A stretch of DNA of 64,000 bases from Xanthobacter tagetidis. Lineage in GTDB: Bacteria; Pseudomonadota; Alphaproteobacteria; Rhizobiales; Xanthobacteraceae. Below are positions 42,145 to 49,977 of the stretch, one piece after another (within the stretch, counting starts at the first letter, position 1; each line of letters begins with the position of its first letter). The notes beneath the pieces are model-generated. The model was not told the DNA's origin, ran no database searches, and saw only the letters and a program-made list of their open reading frames with translations. The DNA is taken from NCBI RefSeq assembly GCF_003667445.1, contig NZ_RCTF01000007.1, positions 169,156-233,155 of the forward strand, read 5' to 3'. The position numbers and the translations under genes are program-made.

Positions 42145-42220
42145 GGGGCCGTAGCTCAGATGGGAGAGCGCTGCAATCGCACTGCAGAGGTCAGGGGTTC
42201 GATTCCCCTCGGCTCCACCA
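42145..42220 (+). tRNA. tRNA-Ala (anticodon CGC)
   Basis: A 76-nt cloverleaf with encoded CCA. The acceptor GGGGCCG pairs with CGGCTCC. The anticodon stem CTGCA/TGCAG encloses loop ATCGCAC, so the anticodon is CGC (reads GCG). The T arm AGGGG-TTCGATT-CCCCT is intact. Confidence 0.95.
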
Positions 42221-42671
42221 AGCTCCCCGACAGGCAAACCGCCGCTGGCACCTCGAACGGCAGGGTCGTAGCGGCGCTTCGATCGCCGCTATCCTCAGGT
42301 GGGCCCCATTGCCGGAAACGGCGCTCGCTGGATCAGCTCTTGTCGCCTTCTCATGCGCCGCGGTCAATGCCGGGCTGCCTTCGCGACGATCGGTGAGACA
42401 AGGCGCCCTCTCCCGTAAGATCGAAAAACGACCCGGTCGGGAGGATATTCGTATCCGCTCGGATGTCCTCGTCTGGGCCGTGGCCGGCGCCCTCCGGCGT
42501 GGCTCGGCCCGCATCACCTTCGTCCGCTCCTTGCCTCTTGTGCTCCTCGGCTGCGGGCGCGGCGCATGCGGGAGATCGCGGCCGATGGAACAGGGGGTCT
42601 CGCGGCCGCGTTTGACCTGAGTGACCGGGTCAGCAGATGGGCCGGCGCGGCACGATGCGAGGATTGCAGCA
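42221..42671. other. Region downstream of tRNA-Ala
   Basis: About 451 bp without a supported gene. I saw no integrase fragment and no repeat of the tRNA 3' end, so there is no sign of an integrated element. An EcfG-type promoter lies near its right end (42587-42612). Confidence 0.5.
42587..42612 (+). promoter_or_regulatory. EcfG-type promoter of the second DUF883-like gene
   Basis: GGAAC at 42587-42591, 17-base spacer, CGTT at 42609-42612, 60 bp before the start codon at 42672. It matches the consensus and lies 34 kb from the phyR locus. Confidence 0.75.
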
Positions 42672-42995
42672 ATGGCAGAGAGCGATACCGGCCGGGCGGC
42701 ACGCGAGGCCCTGGAACCGCGAGTTGTCGAACTGCGGGACGAGATGGCTCGGCTGAGCACGTCCATCAAGGACCGCATGGCGGACGTCGCCGACGACGCG
42801 GAGGAGGCCTTCCACGACATCCGCTCCAAGGCCAGCGGCGCGGTGAAGCAGGCCGGACGCAAGGCCCGGATGGTCTCGGAAGCCGCTGGCGAGCACCCTG
42901 GGACCGCAGCCGCGGTGCTGTCGTCGGCCGGCCTCATGGGCATGCTGATCGGCTTTGCCGCCGGCTATGTGATCGCCAGCAACGGGCGGCGCTAA
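42672..42995 (+). CDS. DUF883-like (ElaB/YqjD-type) membrane-anchored stress protein
   Basis: Protein of 107 residues. The N-terminal helix is charged (LEPRVVELRDEMARLSTSIKDRM), the middle contains GQAxR-like KQAGRKARMVSEAAGEHPG, and a single C-terminal membrane helix follows (LMGMLIGFAAGYVIASNGRR). It has the same family layout as the gene at 8508. The EcfG-type promoter in front supports a general stress role. Confidence 0.82.
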   Translation: MAESDTGRAAREALEPRVVELRDEMARLSTSIKDRMADVADDAEEAFHDIRSKASGAVKQAGRKARMVSEAAGEHPGTAAAVLSSAGLMGMLIGFAAGYVIASNGRR

Positions 42996-43026
42996 GCCAG
43001 GCCAGCTATTCCTTGGCCGGCAGCCC

Positions 43027-44037
43027 TCAGGACGCGGGTTTCGGCCTTCGTGGAGCACGTCGCGGCGCCGCGCGCGGCGCGCCCGCAGGCATGCTGGGAT
43101 CCCCATCGGCCTGCAGCGGGTCGACGATGAAGCGGCTGGCCGAAGCGGCTGCGGCCACCATGTCCTGGCGCAGCACCTCCACCACCGCCATCGCCGCGGC
43201 CGAGATGGCGCGGCGCGGATGGTGCGCGACCACGATGGAACGGGAGAGGCGCGGGCCGCGAAAGCGGCGCGCCTGCACCTTGCCGAGGGCAAGGGCCTGG
43301 TGCAGGGCGATGGTGGGCAGGACGGTGACGAGGTCGGTGCTCGCGATCACGTCGCAGATGGCGGGCAGCGTATCGATTTCCAGACGGGGCTTGAGCTTGA
43401 TGCCCGCCTCCGCGGCGCGCTCGTCGAGAATGGCGCGCAACCCGTGCCGGCGCGAGGGCAGCACGAGGTCGAAGCGTTCGAGCTGCGCGATGGTGAGATC
43501 CCCAGGCGGCGCGTCCGCGGGGTCATTCCGGCAGGCGAACACCATGTCCTCGTCCAGCACATGCACCGCATCGAGGCTCAGCCTGCGGCGCGGCACGTTG
43601 ACGAAGGCGAGGTCGAGCTGGCCGGAGGCCACCCAGTCGAGCAGCGTCTCCGTATAGCCTTCGCAGGCGGACAGTTCGACGTCCGGATAGCGCGCCACGA
43701 TGGTCGCGGTGGAACTGGCGAGCGTGCTCTGCGCCACCGAGGTCACGAGCCCCACCGCCACGCGGCCGCCGATGCGCCCGTCGAGGCGGGCCATCTCCTG
43801 GATGGCGTGCTCCACGTCGCGGACGATGGGGGCGACGAGCCGCGCCAGCGTCTCGCCGGCGCGCGTGGGGGTGACGCCGTGGGCGCTGCGGTCGAACAGC
43901 TTCTGGCCGAACTCCGCCTCCAGCCTGGCGATCTGCATCGACAGCGCCGGCTGGACGATGTTGAGCCGGCGCGCCGCCCGCGTCATGTGGCGCGTCTCCG
44001 CGAGGCAGAGGAAATACTGCATCTGGCGGACGTCCAT
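43027..44037 (-). CDS. LysR-type regulator divergent from the UbiD gene
   Basis: Protein of about 336 residues. The helix-turn-helix is MTRAARRLNIVQPALSMQIARLE, and a periplasmic-binding-like effector domain follows (GRVAVGLVTSVAQSTLA, ELSACEGYTETLLDWVASGQLDLAFV). The last 40 residues are proline-arginine-rich. The ATG at 44037 follows GGGAGACAGG; the ATG at 44067 is also in frame. It probably controls the divergent ubiD-aldehyde dehydrogenase pair through sites at 44063-44102. Confidence 0.9.
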   Translation of the reverse strand: MDVRQMQYFLCLAETRHMTRAARRLNIVQPALSMQIARLEAEFGQKLFDRSAHGVTPTRAGETLARLVAPIVRDVEHAIQEMARLDGRIGGRVAVGLVTSVAQSTLASSTATIVARYPDVELSACEGYTETLLDWVASGQLDLAFVNVPRRRLSLDAVHVLDEDMVFACRNDPADAPPGDLTIAQLERFDLVLPSRRHGLRAILDERAAEAGIKLKPRLEIDTLPAICDVIASTDLVTVLPTIALHQALALGKVQARRFRGPRLSRSIVVAHHPRRAISAAAMAVVEVLRQDMVAAAASASRFIVDPLQADGDPSMPAGAPRAAPRRAPRRPKPAS

Positions 44038-44062
44038 GCCTGTCTCCCGCAACGGCGCGCGC

Positions 44063-44080
44063 ATCATCAGGTTTGATGAT
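44063..44080. promoter_or_regulatory. Inverted repeat, candidate LysR binding site
   Basis: ATCATCA-GGTT-TGATGAT, perfect 7-bp arms. The half-site TTTTGATGAT recurs at 44106-44115. It lies in the AT-rich gap between lysR and the UbiD gene. Confidence 0.5.
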
Positions 44081-44087
44081 TTTTCAG

Positions 44088-44102
44088 ATAATCAATCATT
44101 AT
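44088..44102. promoter_or_regulatory. T-N11-A palindrome, candidate LysR box
   Basis: ATAAT-CAATC-ATTAT contains the classical T-N11-A of LysR regulators (T at 44089, A at 44101). It lies about midway between the two divergent starts. Confidence 0.5.
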
Positions 44103-44194
44103 TTGTTTTGATGATCCAGCCTTCCTATGGTCGGACCGCGTCCGCGACGGGGCGCGCGAGCGGCGCGGCACCGCGCCCGAGGAACACATCCCCC

Positions 44195-45610
44195 ATGGAC
44201 AGCCCACCCGCCGCCCGCCCGAACGCCGCCGCGCCGGACCTGCGCGCCTGGCTCGACGTGCTCGCCGGGCGCGGCGACCTCGCGGTGGCACGCGAGGGCG
44301 TCGGCCTGATCGACGAGCTCGCCGCCATCGCCAAGCGCACGGAGCGCGACACGGCGGTTCTGTTCCCGCGGCCAAGCGGCCATGCCATCCCGGTGGCGGT
44401 GAACCTCTTCACCCGCCGCGCCTGGGTCGCCGACAGCCTCGGGGTCAGCGAGGCCGACCTCCTGCCGCGCTTTCTCGCCGCCGCGGCCCGTCCGCTGCCG
44501 AGCGTCGAAGTCGCGCAGGGCCCCGCCCAGGAGGTGGTGCACACCGAGGTGGACCTGCTGCGCCAGCTTCCCGTGCCCAAGCACAACGAATTGGACAGCG
44601 GCCCCTACATCACCGCCGGCCTGCTTATCGCCCGCAATCCCGTCACCGGTGTGCAGAACGTCTCGATCCACCGCTGCCAGGTCAGCGGTCCGAACCGCAT
44701 CGGCATCCTGATCCTGCCGCGCCACACCCGCGCCTATTGCCGGATGGCGGCCGCGGCCGGGACGGCGCTGGAGGTGGCCATCGTCATCGGCGTCCACCCG
44801 GCGCTGCTGCTCGCCTCCCAGGCCATCGCAGCGCTCGACGAGGACGAGATGGCCATCGCCGGCGCGCTGCTGGGGCGCCCAATCGAGGTGGTGAAGTGCC
44901 GGACCAATGCGGTGCGGGTGCCGGCGGACGCCGAGATCGTGCTGGAGGGCCGCATCCTGCCCGGCGTCCTGGAGCCGGAAGGCCCGTTCGGCGAGTTCCC
45001 GCAATATTACGGCCCCCGCGCCCCGCGCGACGTGATCGAGATCGATGCGCTCACGCATCGCCGCCAGCCGATCTTCCACACCATCGTCGGCGGCAGCTTC
45101 GAGCACCTGGTGCTGGGCGAGGTGCCGCGCGAGGCGACGCTGCTGCAGCACCTCAAGCGCTCGTTCCCCAACGTGCTCGACGTGCGCCTGACCCTGGGCG
45201 GAACCTGCCGCTATCACCTGGCGGTGAAGATCGACAAGCAGAGCGCGGGCGAGCCGAAGAACATCATCATGTGCGCGTTCGGCGGCCACTACGACATCAA
45301 GCAGGTGATTGTGGTGGACAAGGACGTGGACATCGCCGTCGCCGAGGAGATCGAATGGGCGGTCGCCACCCGCTTCCAGGCCGACCGCGACTTGGTGCTG
45401 GTGGCCGGCGCGCAGGGCTCCAAGCTCGATCCCTCGTCCGACGACGGGGTGTCCGCCAAGCTCGGCCTCGACGCCACCGCCCCGCTCACCGACGACCCCA
45501 TGGCGTTCCGCCGCATCCATGTGAAGGGCGAGGAGGCGGTCGATCTTCAGACCGCTCTGGTGACGGACCCCGCCGCCGCCTTCGCCCGCCTCATGGCCGG
45601 CAGGTCCTGA
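44195..45610 (+). CDS. UbiD-family prenyl-FMN decarboxylase
   Basis: Protein of 471 residues with the UbiD fold: HTEVDLLRQLPVPKHNELDSGPYITAGLL, VSIHRCQVSGPNRIGILI, LEPEGPFGEFPQYYGP (catalytic acidic residues) and CAFGGHYDIKQVIVVDKDVDI. The family reversibly (de)carboxylates aromatic or unsaturated acids using prenylated FMN, normally made by UbiX, which is not in this window. It is not the housekeeping ubiquinone UbiD judging by context: a LysR regulator on one side and an aldehyde dehydrogenase on the other. The start at 44195 follows GAGGAA. Confidence 0.87.
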   Translation: MDSPPAARPNAAAPDLRAWLDVLAGRGDLAVAREGVGLIDELAAIAKRTERDTAVLFPRPSGHAIPVAVNLFTRRAWVADSLGVSEADLLPRFLAAAARPLPSVEVAQGPAQEVVHTEVDLLRQLPVPKHNELDSGPYITAGLLIARNPVTGVQNVSIHRCQVSGPNRIGILILPRHTRAYCRMAAAAGTALEVAIVIGVHPALLLASQAIAALDEDEMAIAGALLGRPIEVVKCRTNAVRVPADAEIVLEGRILPGVLEPEGPFGEFPQYYGPRAPRDVIEIDALTHRRQPIFHTIVGGSFEHLVLGEVPREATLLQHLKRSFPNVLDVRLTLGGTCRYHLAVKIDKQSAGEPKNIIMCAFGGHYDIKQVIVVDKDVDIAVAEEIEWAVATRFQADRDLVLVAGAQGSKLDPSSDDGVSAKLGLDATAPLTDDPMAFRRIHVKGEEAVDLQTALVTDPAAAFARLMAGRS

Positions 45611-45662
45611 CGCACGCCGTGCCGCCGGTGCCGCCGCAACCCGACAATCGAGAGCATCACCC

Positions 45663-47126
45663 ATGACCGCGCTGACCGGCCTCGTCGCCAGGAACCTCAT
45701 CGACGGCGCGTGGGTGGACGCGGCCGATGGCGCCGCCGCGCCGAGCTTCGATCCCGCCACAGGCGCGGTCATCGGCCATTTCCCGGCCTCGGGGGCGGCG
45801 GACGCAGACGCCGCCATCGCCGCCGCCCGCCGGGCCTTCGAGCAGCCGGGCTGGGCGCAGAATCCGCGCCTGCGGCAGATGGTGATGCTGCGCTGGGCCG
45901 ACGCCATGGAGCGCGCCGGCGAGGCGCTCGCCCGGCTCCTGACCGCCGAGAACGGCAAGCCGCTCGCCCAGTCGCGCGGCGAGATCGCCGGCTCGGTGTC
46001 CGAGATCCGCTATTATGCCGGCCTCGCGCGCTACATTCCCGGCCACGCCTTCGAGGTGGAGCCCGGCGTCTTTTCCACCATGATGAAGGAGCCGGCCGGC
46101 GTCGCCGGGCTCATCATTCCGTGGAACGCACCGTCGGTGCTGCTGATCCGCGCGCTCACCCCGGCGCTCGCGGCCGGCTGCACGGTGGTGGTGAAGCCGG
46201 CGCCGCAGACCGCCATCCTCACCGCCGAGATCCTGCGCACGCTGCACGAGGTGGAGGGCCTGCCGCCGGGCGTGCTCAACCTCGTCTGCGAGACCGGGCA
46301 CGAGGTGGCGCGCGCGCTCGTCACCTCGCCGGAGGTGGACGTGATCTCCTTCACCGGCTCGAACGCCACCGGCACGCGCATCATGGCGGACGCCGCACCC
46401 ACCATGAAGAAGCTGTCGCTGGAGCTGGGCGGCAAGTCCTGCTGCCTGGTGTTCCCCGATGCGGACGTGGCAGCCGTTGCGCCGAAGCTTGCGGCGGCTG
46501 CCACCATCATCTCCGGCCAGCAGTGCACGGCGGCGCGGCGCGTCCTGGTGCACGAAAGCCGGTTCGAGGAGATGAAGGCGGCGCTCAAGGCCGCGCTCGC
46601 CGGGCTTCAGGTGGGGCCGGGGGACGCGCCCCGCTCCCAGATCGGCCCGCTGATCGATGCCGACGCGCTCGCGCGGGTGGGTCGGCGGATCGAGGAGACC
46701 ATGGCGGCGGCCGACGAGGTGGTGCTGGCCGGCGCGCGGCCCGGCGGCGCGCTGGAGAAGGGCACCTTCCTGTCGCCGACGCTGGTGGCGCACGAGGACA
46801 CGGCGGCCTTCTTCGTCCAGGAGGAGATCTTCGGCCCGCTGGTGGTGATCGAGCGGTTCTCCGACGAGAAGGACGCGGTGCGCCGCGCCAACCATACCCA
46901 ATACGGCCTGTCCGCCAGCGTGTGGACCAACGACGGCGCCCGCGCGCTGCGTGTGGCTCGCGCGCTGCGCAACGGCACGGTGTGGATCAACGACCACAAC
47001 AGGCTGTTCGCGGAGGCGGAGACCGGCGGCTACCGGCGCTCGGGCCTCGGCCGCCTGCACGGCTATGACGCGCTGATCGACTTCGTGGAGATCAAGCACG
47101 TCTTCCAGGACGCCGGCGTGGTCTGA
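45663..47126 (+). CDS. Aldehyde dehydrogenase (NAD(P)-dependent)
   Basis: Protein of 487 residues with all ALDH motifs: IIPWNAPSVLLIRALTPALAAG, SFTGSNATG for the cofactor, catalytic Glu in LELGGKS, catalytic Cys in SGQQCTAARR, and EEIFGPLVVI. It follows the UbiD-like gene by 52 bp and is probably co-transcribed, oxidising an aldehyde in the same route. The exact substrate (for example a benzaldehyde-type compound) cannot be read from sequence. Confidence 0.93.
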   Translation: MTALTGLVARNLIDGAWVDAADGAAAPSFDPATGAVIGHFPASGAADADAAIAAARRAFEQPGWAQNPRLRQMVMLRWADAMERAGEALARLLTAENGKPLAQSRGEIAGSVSEIRYYAGLARYIPGHAFEVEPGVFSTMMKEPAGVAGLIIPWNAPSVLLIRALTPALAAGCTVVVKPAPQTAILTAEILRTLHEVEGLPPGVLNLVCETGHEVARALVTSPEVDVISFTGSNATGTRIMADAAPTMKKLSLELGGKSCCLVFPDADVAAVAPKLAAAATIISGQQCTAARRVLVHESRFEEMKAALKAALAGLQVGPGDAPRSQIGPLIDADALARVGRRIEETMAAADEVVLAGARPGGALEKGTFLSPTLVAHEDTAAFFVQEEIFGPLVVIERFSDEKDAVRRANHTQYGLSASVWTNDGARALRVARALRNGTVWINDHNRLFAEAETGGYRRSGLGRLHGYDALIDFVEIKHVFQDAGVV

Positions 47127-47156
47127 GGTGCCGGAGGGGCGGGAGGCGGTGCGCGT

Positions 47157-47765
47157 TCAGCCCTTCTCGCCGACGCGCTTCGGCTCGGAAAAGCCCTGGG
47201 CCTCCAGGAACAGGTGCGCCCGGTTCTGGAATTCCTCGGGCCGGCCGGCGGCCAGAAGGTCGGTGAAATCGGCGCAGGCGTCGCACACCGCGTCCACCCA
47301 GCCCTTCTCGGACTTGGCGAAGTCGCCGAGCACGTAGGGCATCACCATCTGCTTGTCGCCGGGATGGCCGATGCCCAGCCGCACCCGCCAATAGTCGTTG
47401 CCGCACTGCGCGGTGATGGAGCGGAGCCCGTTGTGGCCGGCATTGCCGCCGCCCTTCTTGAGCCGCACCTTGGCAGGGGGCAGGTCCAGTTCATCGTGCA
47501 GCACGAACACGCGGTCGAGCGGGATCTTGTAGAAGCGCATGGCCTCGGAGACCGCCCGCCCGCTCTCGTTCATGTAGGTCTCGGGGAACAGCGCGATCAC
47601 CTTCTCGCCGGCGATCTCGCCTTCCGCGGCAAGCGACTGGAAGCGGCGGCGCAGCGGTGCGAGGCGGTGGCGGCGGCAGATGGCGTCGAGGGCCATGAAG
47701 CCCACATTGTGCCGGTTGCCGGCATATTTCGGCCCGGGATTGCCGAGCCCTGCGAGCAGGAACAC
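47157..47765 (-). CDS. pth: Peptidyl-tRNA hydrolase
   Basis: Protein of 202 residues that recycles peptidyl-tRNA. It has LLAGLGNPGPKYAGNRHNVGF with the catalytic His20 and substrate Asn, ALFPETYMNESGRAV, and HDELDLPPAKVRLKKGGGNAGHNGLRS. The start is a GTG at 47765. It lies downstream of rplY on the same strand, the standard arrangement, with 108 bp between. Confidence 0.97.
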   Translation of the reverse strand: MFLLAGLGNPGPKYAGNRHNVGFMALDAICRRHRLAPLRRRFQSLAAEGEIAGEKVIALFPETYMNESGRAVSEAMRFYKIPLDRVFVLHDELDLPPAKVRLKKGGGNAGHNGLRSITAQCGNDYWRVRLGIGHPGDKQMVMPYVLGDFAKSEKGWVDAVCDACADFTDLLAAGRPEEFQNRAHLFLEAQGFSEPKRVGEKG

Positions 47766-47873
47766 GGGGGGCGGGCCTCCTGTGGGACGATAGGACGTGG
47801 GCGCCTGGCGGCGCGCGTCAGGGCGCCGGGTGGCCGGCCGGGCCTCGGCCCGGCCGGAACGGCATCAGGCCGG

Positions 47874-48488
47874 TCAGGCCTTGGGCTCTTCCTTGGCGGC
47901 CTCGTCGGCGTCGGCCTCCTTGAGGCCCGACGGGGCGACGATGGTGGCGAGCGTGTCGTCGCCATGGCCCGCCCAGGTCACACCCTTCGGCAGGGTGATG
48001 CCGGAGAGGTGGAAGCTGTCGCCGTAGCCGGCGCCGGAGAGGTCGACCTCGATGGCGTCCGGGATGGACTCCGCCGGGCATTCCAGCTCGACCGTGTGGG
48101 CCACCACGTTGAGGGTGCCGCCGCCCTTGAGGGCCGGGGACGCCTCCTGCTTGACGAAGTGGACCGGCACCTCGACGGTGACCGTCGCGCCCTTGGAGAC
48201 GCGCAGGAAGTCCACGTGCAGGGGGTAGTCCTTCACCGGGTCGAGCTGGTAATCGCGCGGGATCACCCGGTGCTTCGTTCCATCCACATCGACCTCGAAG
48301 AGGGTGGTGAGGAAGTGGCCGGCATAGATGATCTTGTTGATCTCGATGTGGTTCAGCGAGATCGCGATCGGCTCCTGCTTCTCGCCGTAGATCACGGCGG
48401 GCACGCGCCCGGCGCGGCGCTCGGCACGGGCGGCCCCCTTGCCGACCCGCGGGCGCGCCACAGCCTTCAGTTCCTTGATGGCAGTCAT
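47874..48488 (-). CDS. rplY: Ribosomal protein bL25, long (Ctc/TL5) form
   Basis: Protein of 204 residues. The N-terminal 5S-rRNA-binding L25 domain (GKGAARAERRAGRVPAVIYG, NHIEINKIIYAG, DYQLDPVKDYPLHVDFL) is followed by the C-terminal TL5 domain (ECPAESIPDAIEVDLSGAGYGDSFHLSGI) and an acidic tail. The long form is typical of alphaproteobacteria. First gene of the rplY-pth unit. Confidence 0.97.
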   Translation of the reverse strand: MTAIKELKAVARPRVGKGAARAERRAGRVPAVIYGEKQEPIAISLNHIEINKIIYAGHFLTTLFEVDVDGTKHRVIPRDYQLDPVKDYPLHVDFLRVSKGATVTVEVPVHFVKQEASPALKGGGTLNVVAHTVELECPAESIPDAIEVDLSGAGYGDSFHLSGITLPKGVTWAGHGDDTLATIVAPSGLKEADADEAAKEEPKA

Positions 48489-48663
48489 GGCACTCGTCCT
48501 AACGTTGAATTGGTTCTAGAAAGGAACACGGCCGCTCGCGCGGCCGCAGATCGTCCCGCATGCCGGCACGCCTCCAGGGGGGCGCATGCCTGCGCGCGGG
48601 AAGGCGCGCTTATAGCCGCATGGGCGCGCGAAGGCAACAATGGCGGCACTTTGGGGGGAAGGC

Positions 48664-49701
48664 ATGGCCTGGCGCGCGGGTTTGGGCACGGTCGTCCTCC
48701 TCGTTCTGGCCTGCACGCCGGCCGCGTCGCAGCCGGCGCCCGATGCCGCCGCACATGGCGCCGCGCTCGCCAAGGCCAACGAGCGCATCGCCGTGTGGGA
48801 CCTGCCGGACATGGACCTGCTGCCGGACGACGAGGCCGGCCGCCTCGCCCGCCTCGGCCGCTCGATCCTGCTGGCGACGCCGCGGCACATCGGGCCGGAC
48901 GCCGCCGACCCGGCAATGCGCTTTGCCGGCAATAACCTCGCCTGCGGCAACTGCCACCTGAATGCCGGCACCAAGAAGTTCGGCCTGCCGCTGGTCGCCG
49001 CCTCGGCGGACTATCCGGCCTATTCCTCCCGCTCCGGCGCGCCGGCCACCATCGAGGACCGGCTCAACGGCTGCATGACGCGCTCGCTCAACGGGCGGGC
49101 CATGCCTGCCGACGCCCGGCCCATGAAGGCGCTGGTGGCCTATCTGAAGGTCCTGTCCGGTTCGCTGCCGGCGGGGGCGAAGATCGTCGGCGCGGGGGCA
49201 GGGGCGATGCCGGAGCTGGATCGTCCCGCCGACCCGGCGCGCGGCGCTCAGGTGTTCGCGCAGACTTGCGCCGTCTGCCACGGTCCCGAGGGCCAGGGGG
49301 TGCGCCGCAACGTGGCGGACGCCTCGTTCGGCTACGGCGTGCCGCCGCTGTGGGGGCCGGACAGCTTCAATGACGGCGCCGGCATGAACCGCCTCATCAC
49401 GGCGGCGAACTTCATGCACGACAACATGCCGAACGGGGTCGACTGGCGGATGCCGATCGTCGAGCCGGCCGATGCCTGGGACGTGGCGGCGTTCGTGCTC
49501 TCGAAGCCGCGGCCGGCACGCGCCGGCATCGACAGGGACTTCCCGGACCTGCTGCTGAAGCCCGTCGACACGGCCTACGGCCCCTATGCGGATGGGTTTT
49601 CCGCCGCCCAGCACAAATACGGCCCGTTCGCCCCCATCCGCGCCGAGATCGCGCGGCTGAAGGCTGAGAAGGGCAGCGTGCCCAATCCCAACGACCGGTG
49701 A
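48664..49701 (+). CDS. tsdA: TsdA-like dihaem c-type cytochrome (thiosulfate dehydrogenase family)
   Basis: Exported protein of 345 residues. After a signal peptide there are two haem-binding CxxCH sites (ACGNCHLNAGTKKFGLP and CAVCHGPEGQG). Between them, IEDRLNGCMTRSLNG carries the conserved cysteine that serves as axial haem ligand in TsdA. This pattern marks thiosulfate dehydrogenases that join two thiosulfates to tetrathionate, releasing electrons to a c-type chain. The ATG at 48664 follows GGGGGGAAGG, better than the ATG at 48640. It is isolated, without other sox genes nearby; activity needs testing. Confidence 0.8.
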   Translation: MAWRAGLGTVVLLVLACTPAASQPAPDAAAHGAALAKANERIAVWDLPDMDLLPDDEAGRLARLGRSILLATPRHIGPDAADPAMRFAGNNLACGNCHLNAGTKKFGLPLVAASADYPAYSSRSGAPATIEDRLNGCMTRSLNGRAMPADARPMKALVAYLKVLSGSLPAGAKIVGAGAGAMPELDRPADPARGAQVFAQTCAVCHGPEGQGVRRNVADASFGYGVPPLWGPDSFNDGAGMNRLITAANFMHDNMPNGVDWRMPIVEPADAWDVAAFVLSKPRPARAGIDRDFPDLLLKPVDTAYGPYADGFSAAQHKYGPFAPIRAEIARLKAEKGSVPNPNDR

Positions 49702-49781
49702 GCCGGGAAGCCGGGCCTTTCACCTGATGTGGGAGATCGCGTGACCCGATCCGCGTGCGGGGCGGACGGGATCGGCCCGTG

Positions 49782-49907
49782 CTAGCGGGGCGTGTCGGAG
49801 CTGCAGGTTTTCGGAGTCGACTGGCCGAACCAGTTGCCGCACTTGTCGCAGCCGGAAAGGCCGAGGGCGAGCACGGCGACCACGGCAATCCTCACCATCG
49901 CGCGCAT
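49782..49907 (-). CDS. Small Cys-rich lipoprotein
   Basis: Protein of 41 residues. The lipoprotein signal is IAVVAVLALGLSGC with lipobox LSGC. The mature part has only about 22 residues and two more cysteines (CDKCGNWFGQ and TCSSDTP). GGAGCGGAAGG precedes the ATG at 49907. It lies 70 bp downstream of priA on the same strand. No function can be assigned. Confidence 0.7.
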   Translation of the reverse strand: MRAMVRIAVVAVLALGLSGCDKCGNWFGQSTPKTCSSDTPR

Positions 49908-49977
49908 GGGCCTTCCGCTCCGCCTGTCCCTTGATGACGGCTCCACCATAGTGCGCCGCGCGCGGAAGAAAAGGGCG

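Noticed and set aside
42145..42671. Integrated element at tRNA-Ala
   Set aside because: No integrase, no direct repeat of the tRNA 3' end and no composition shift downstream.
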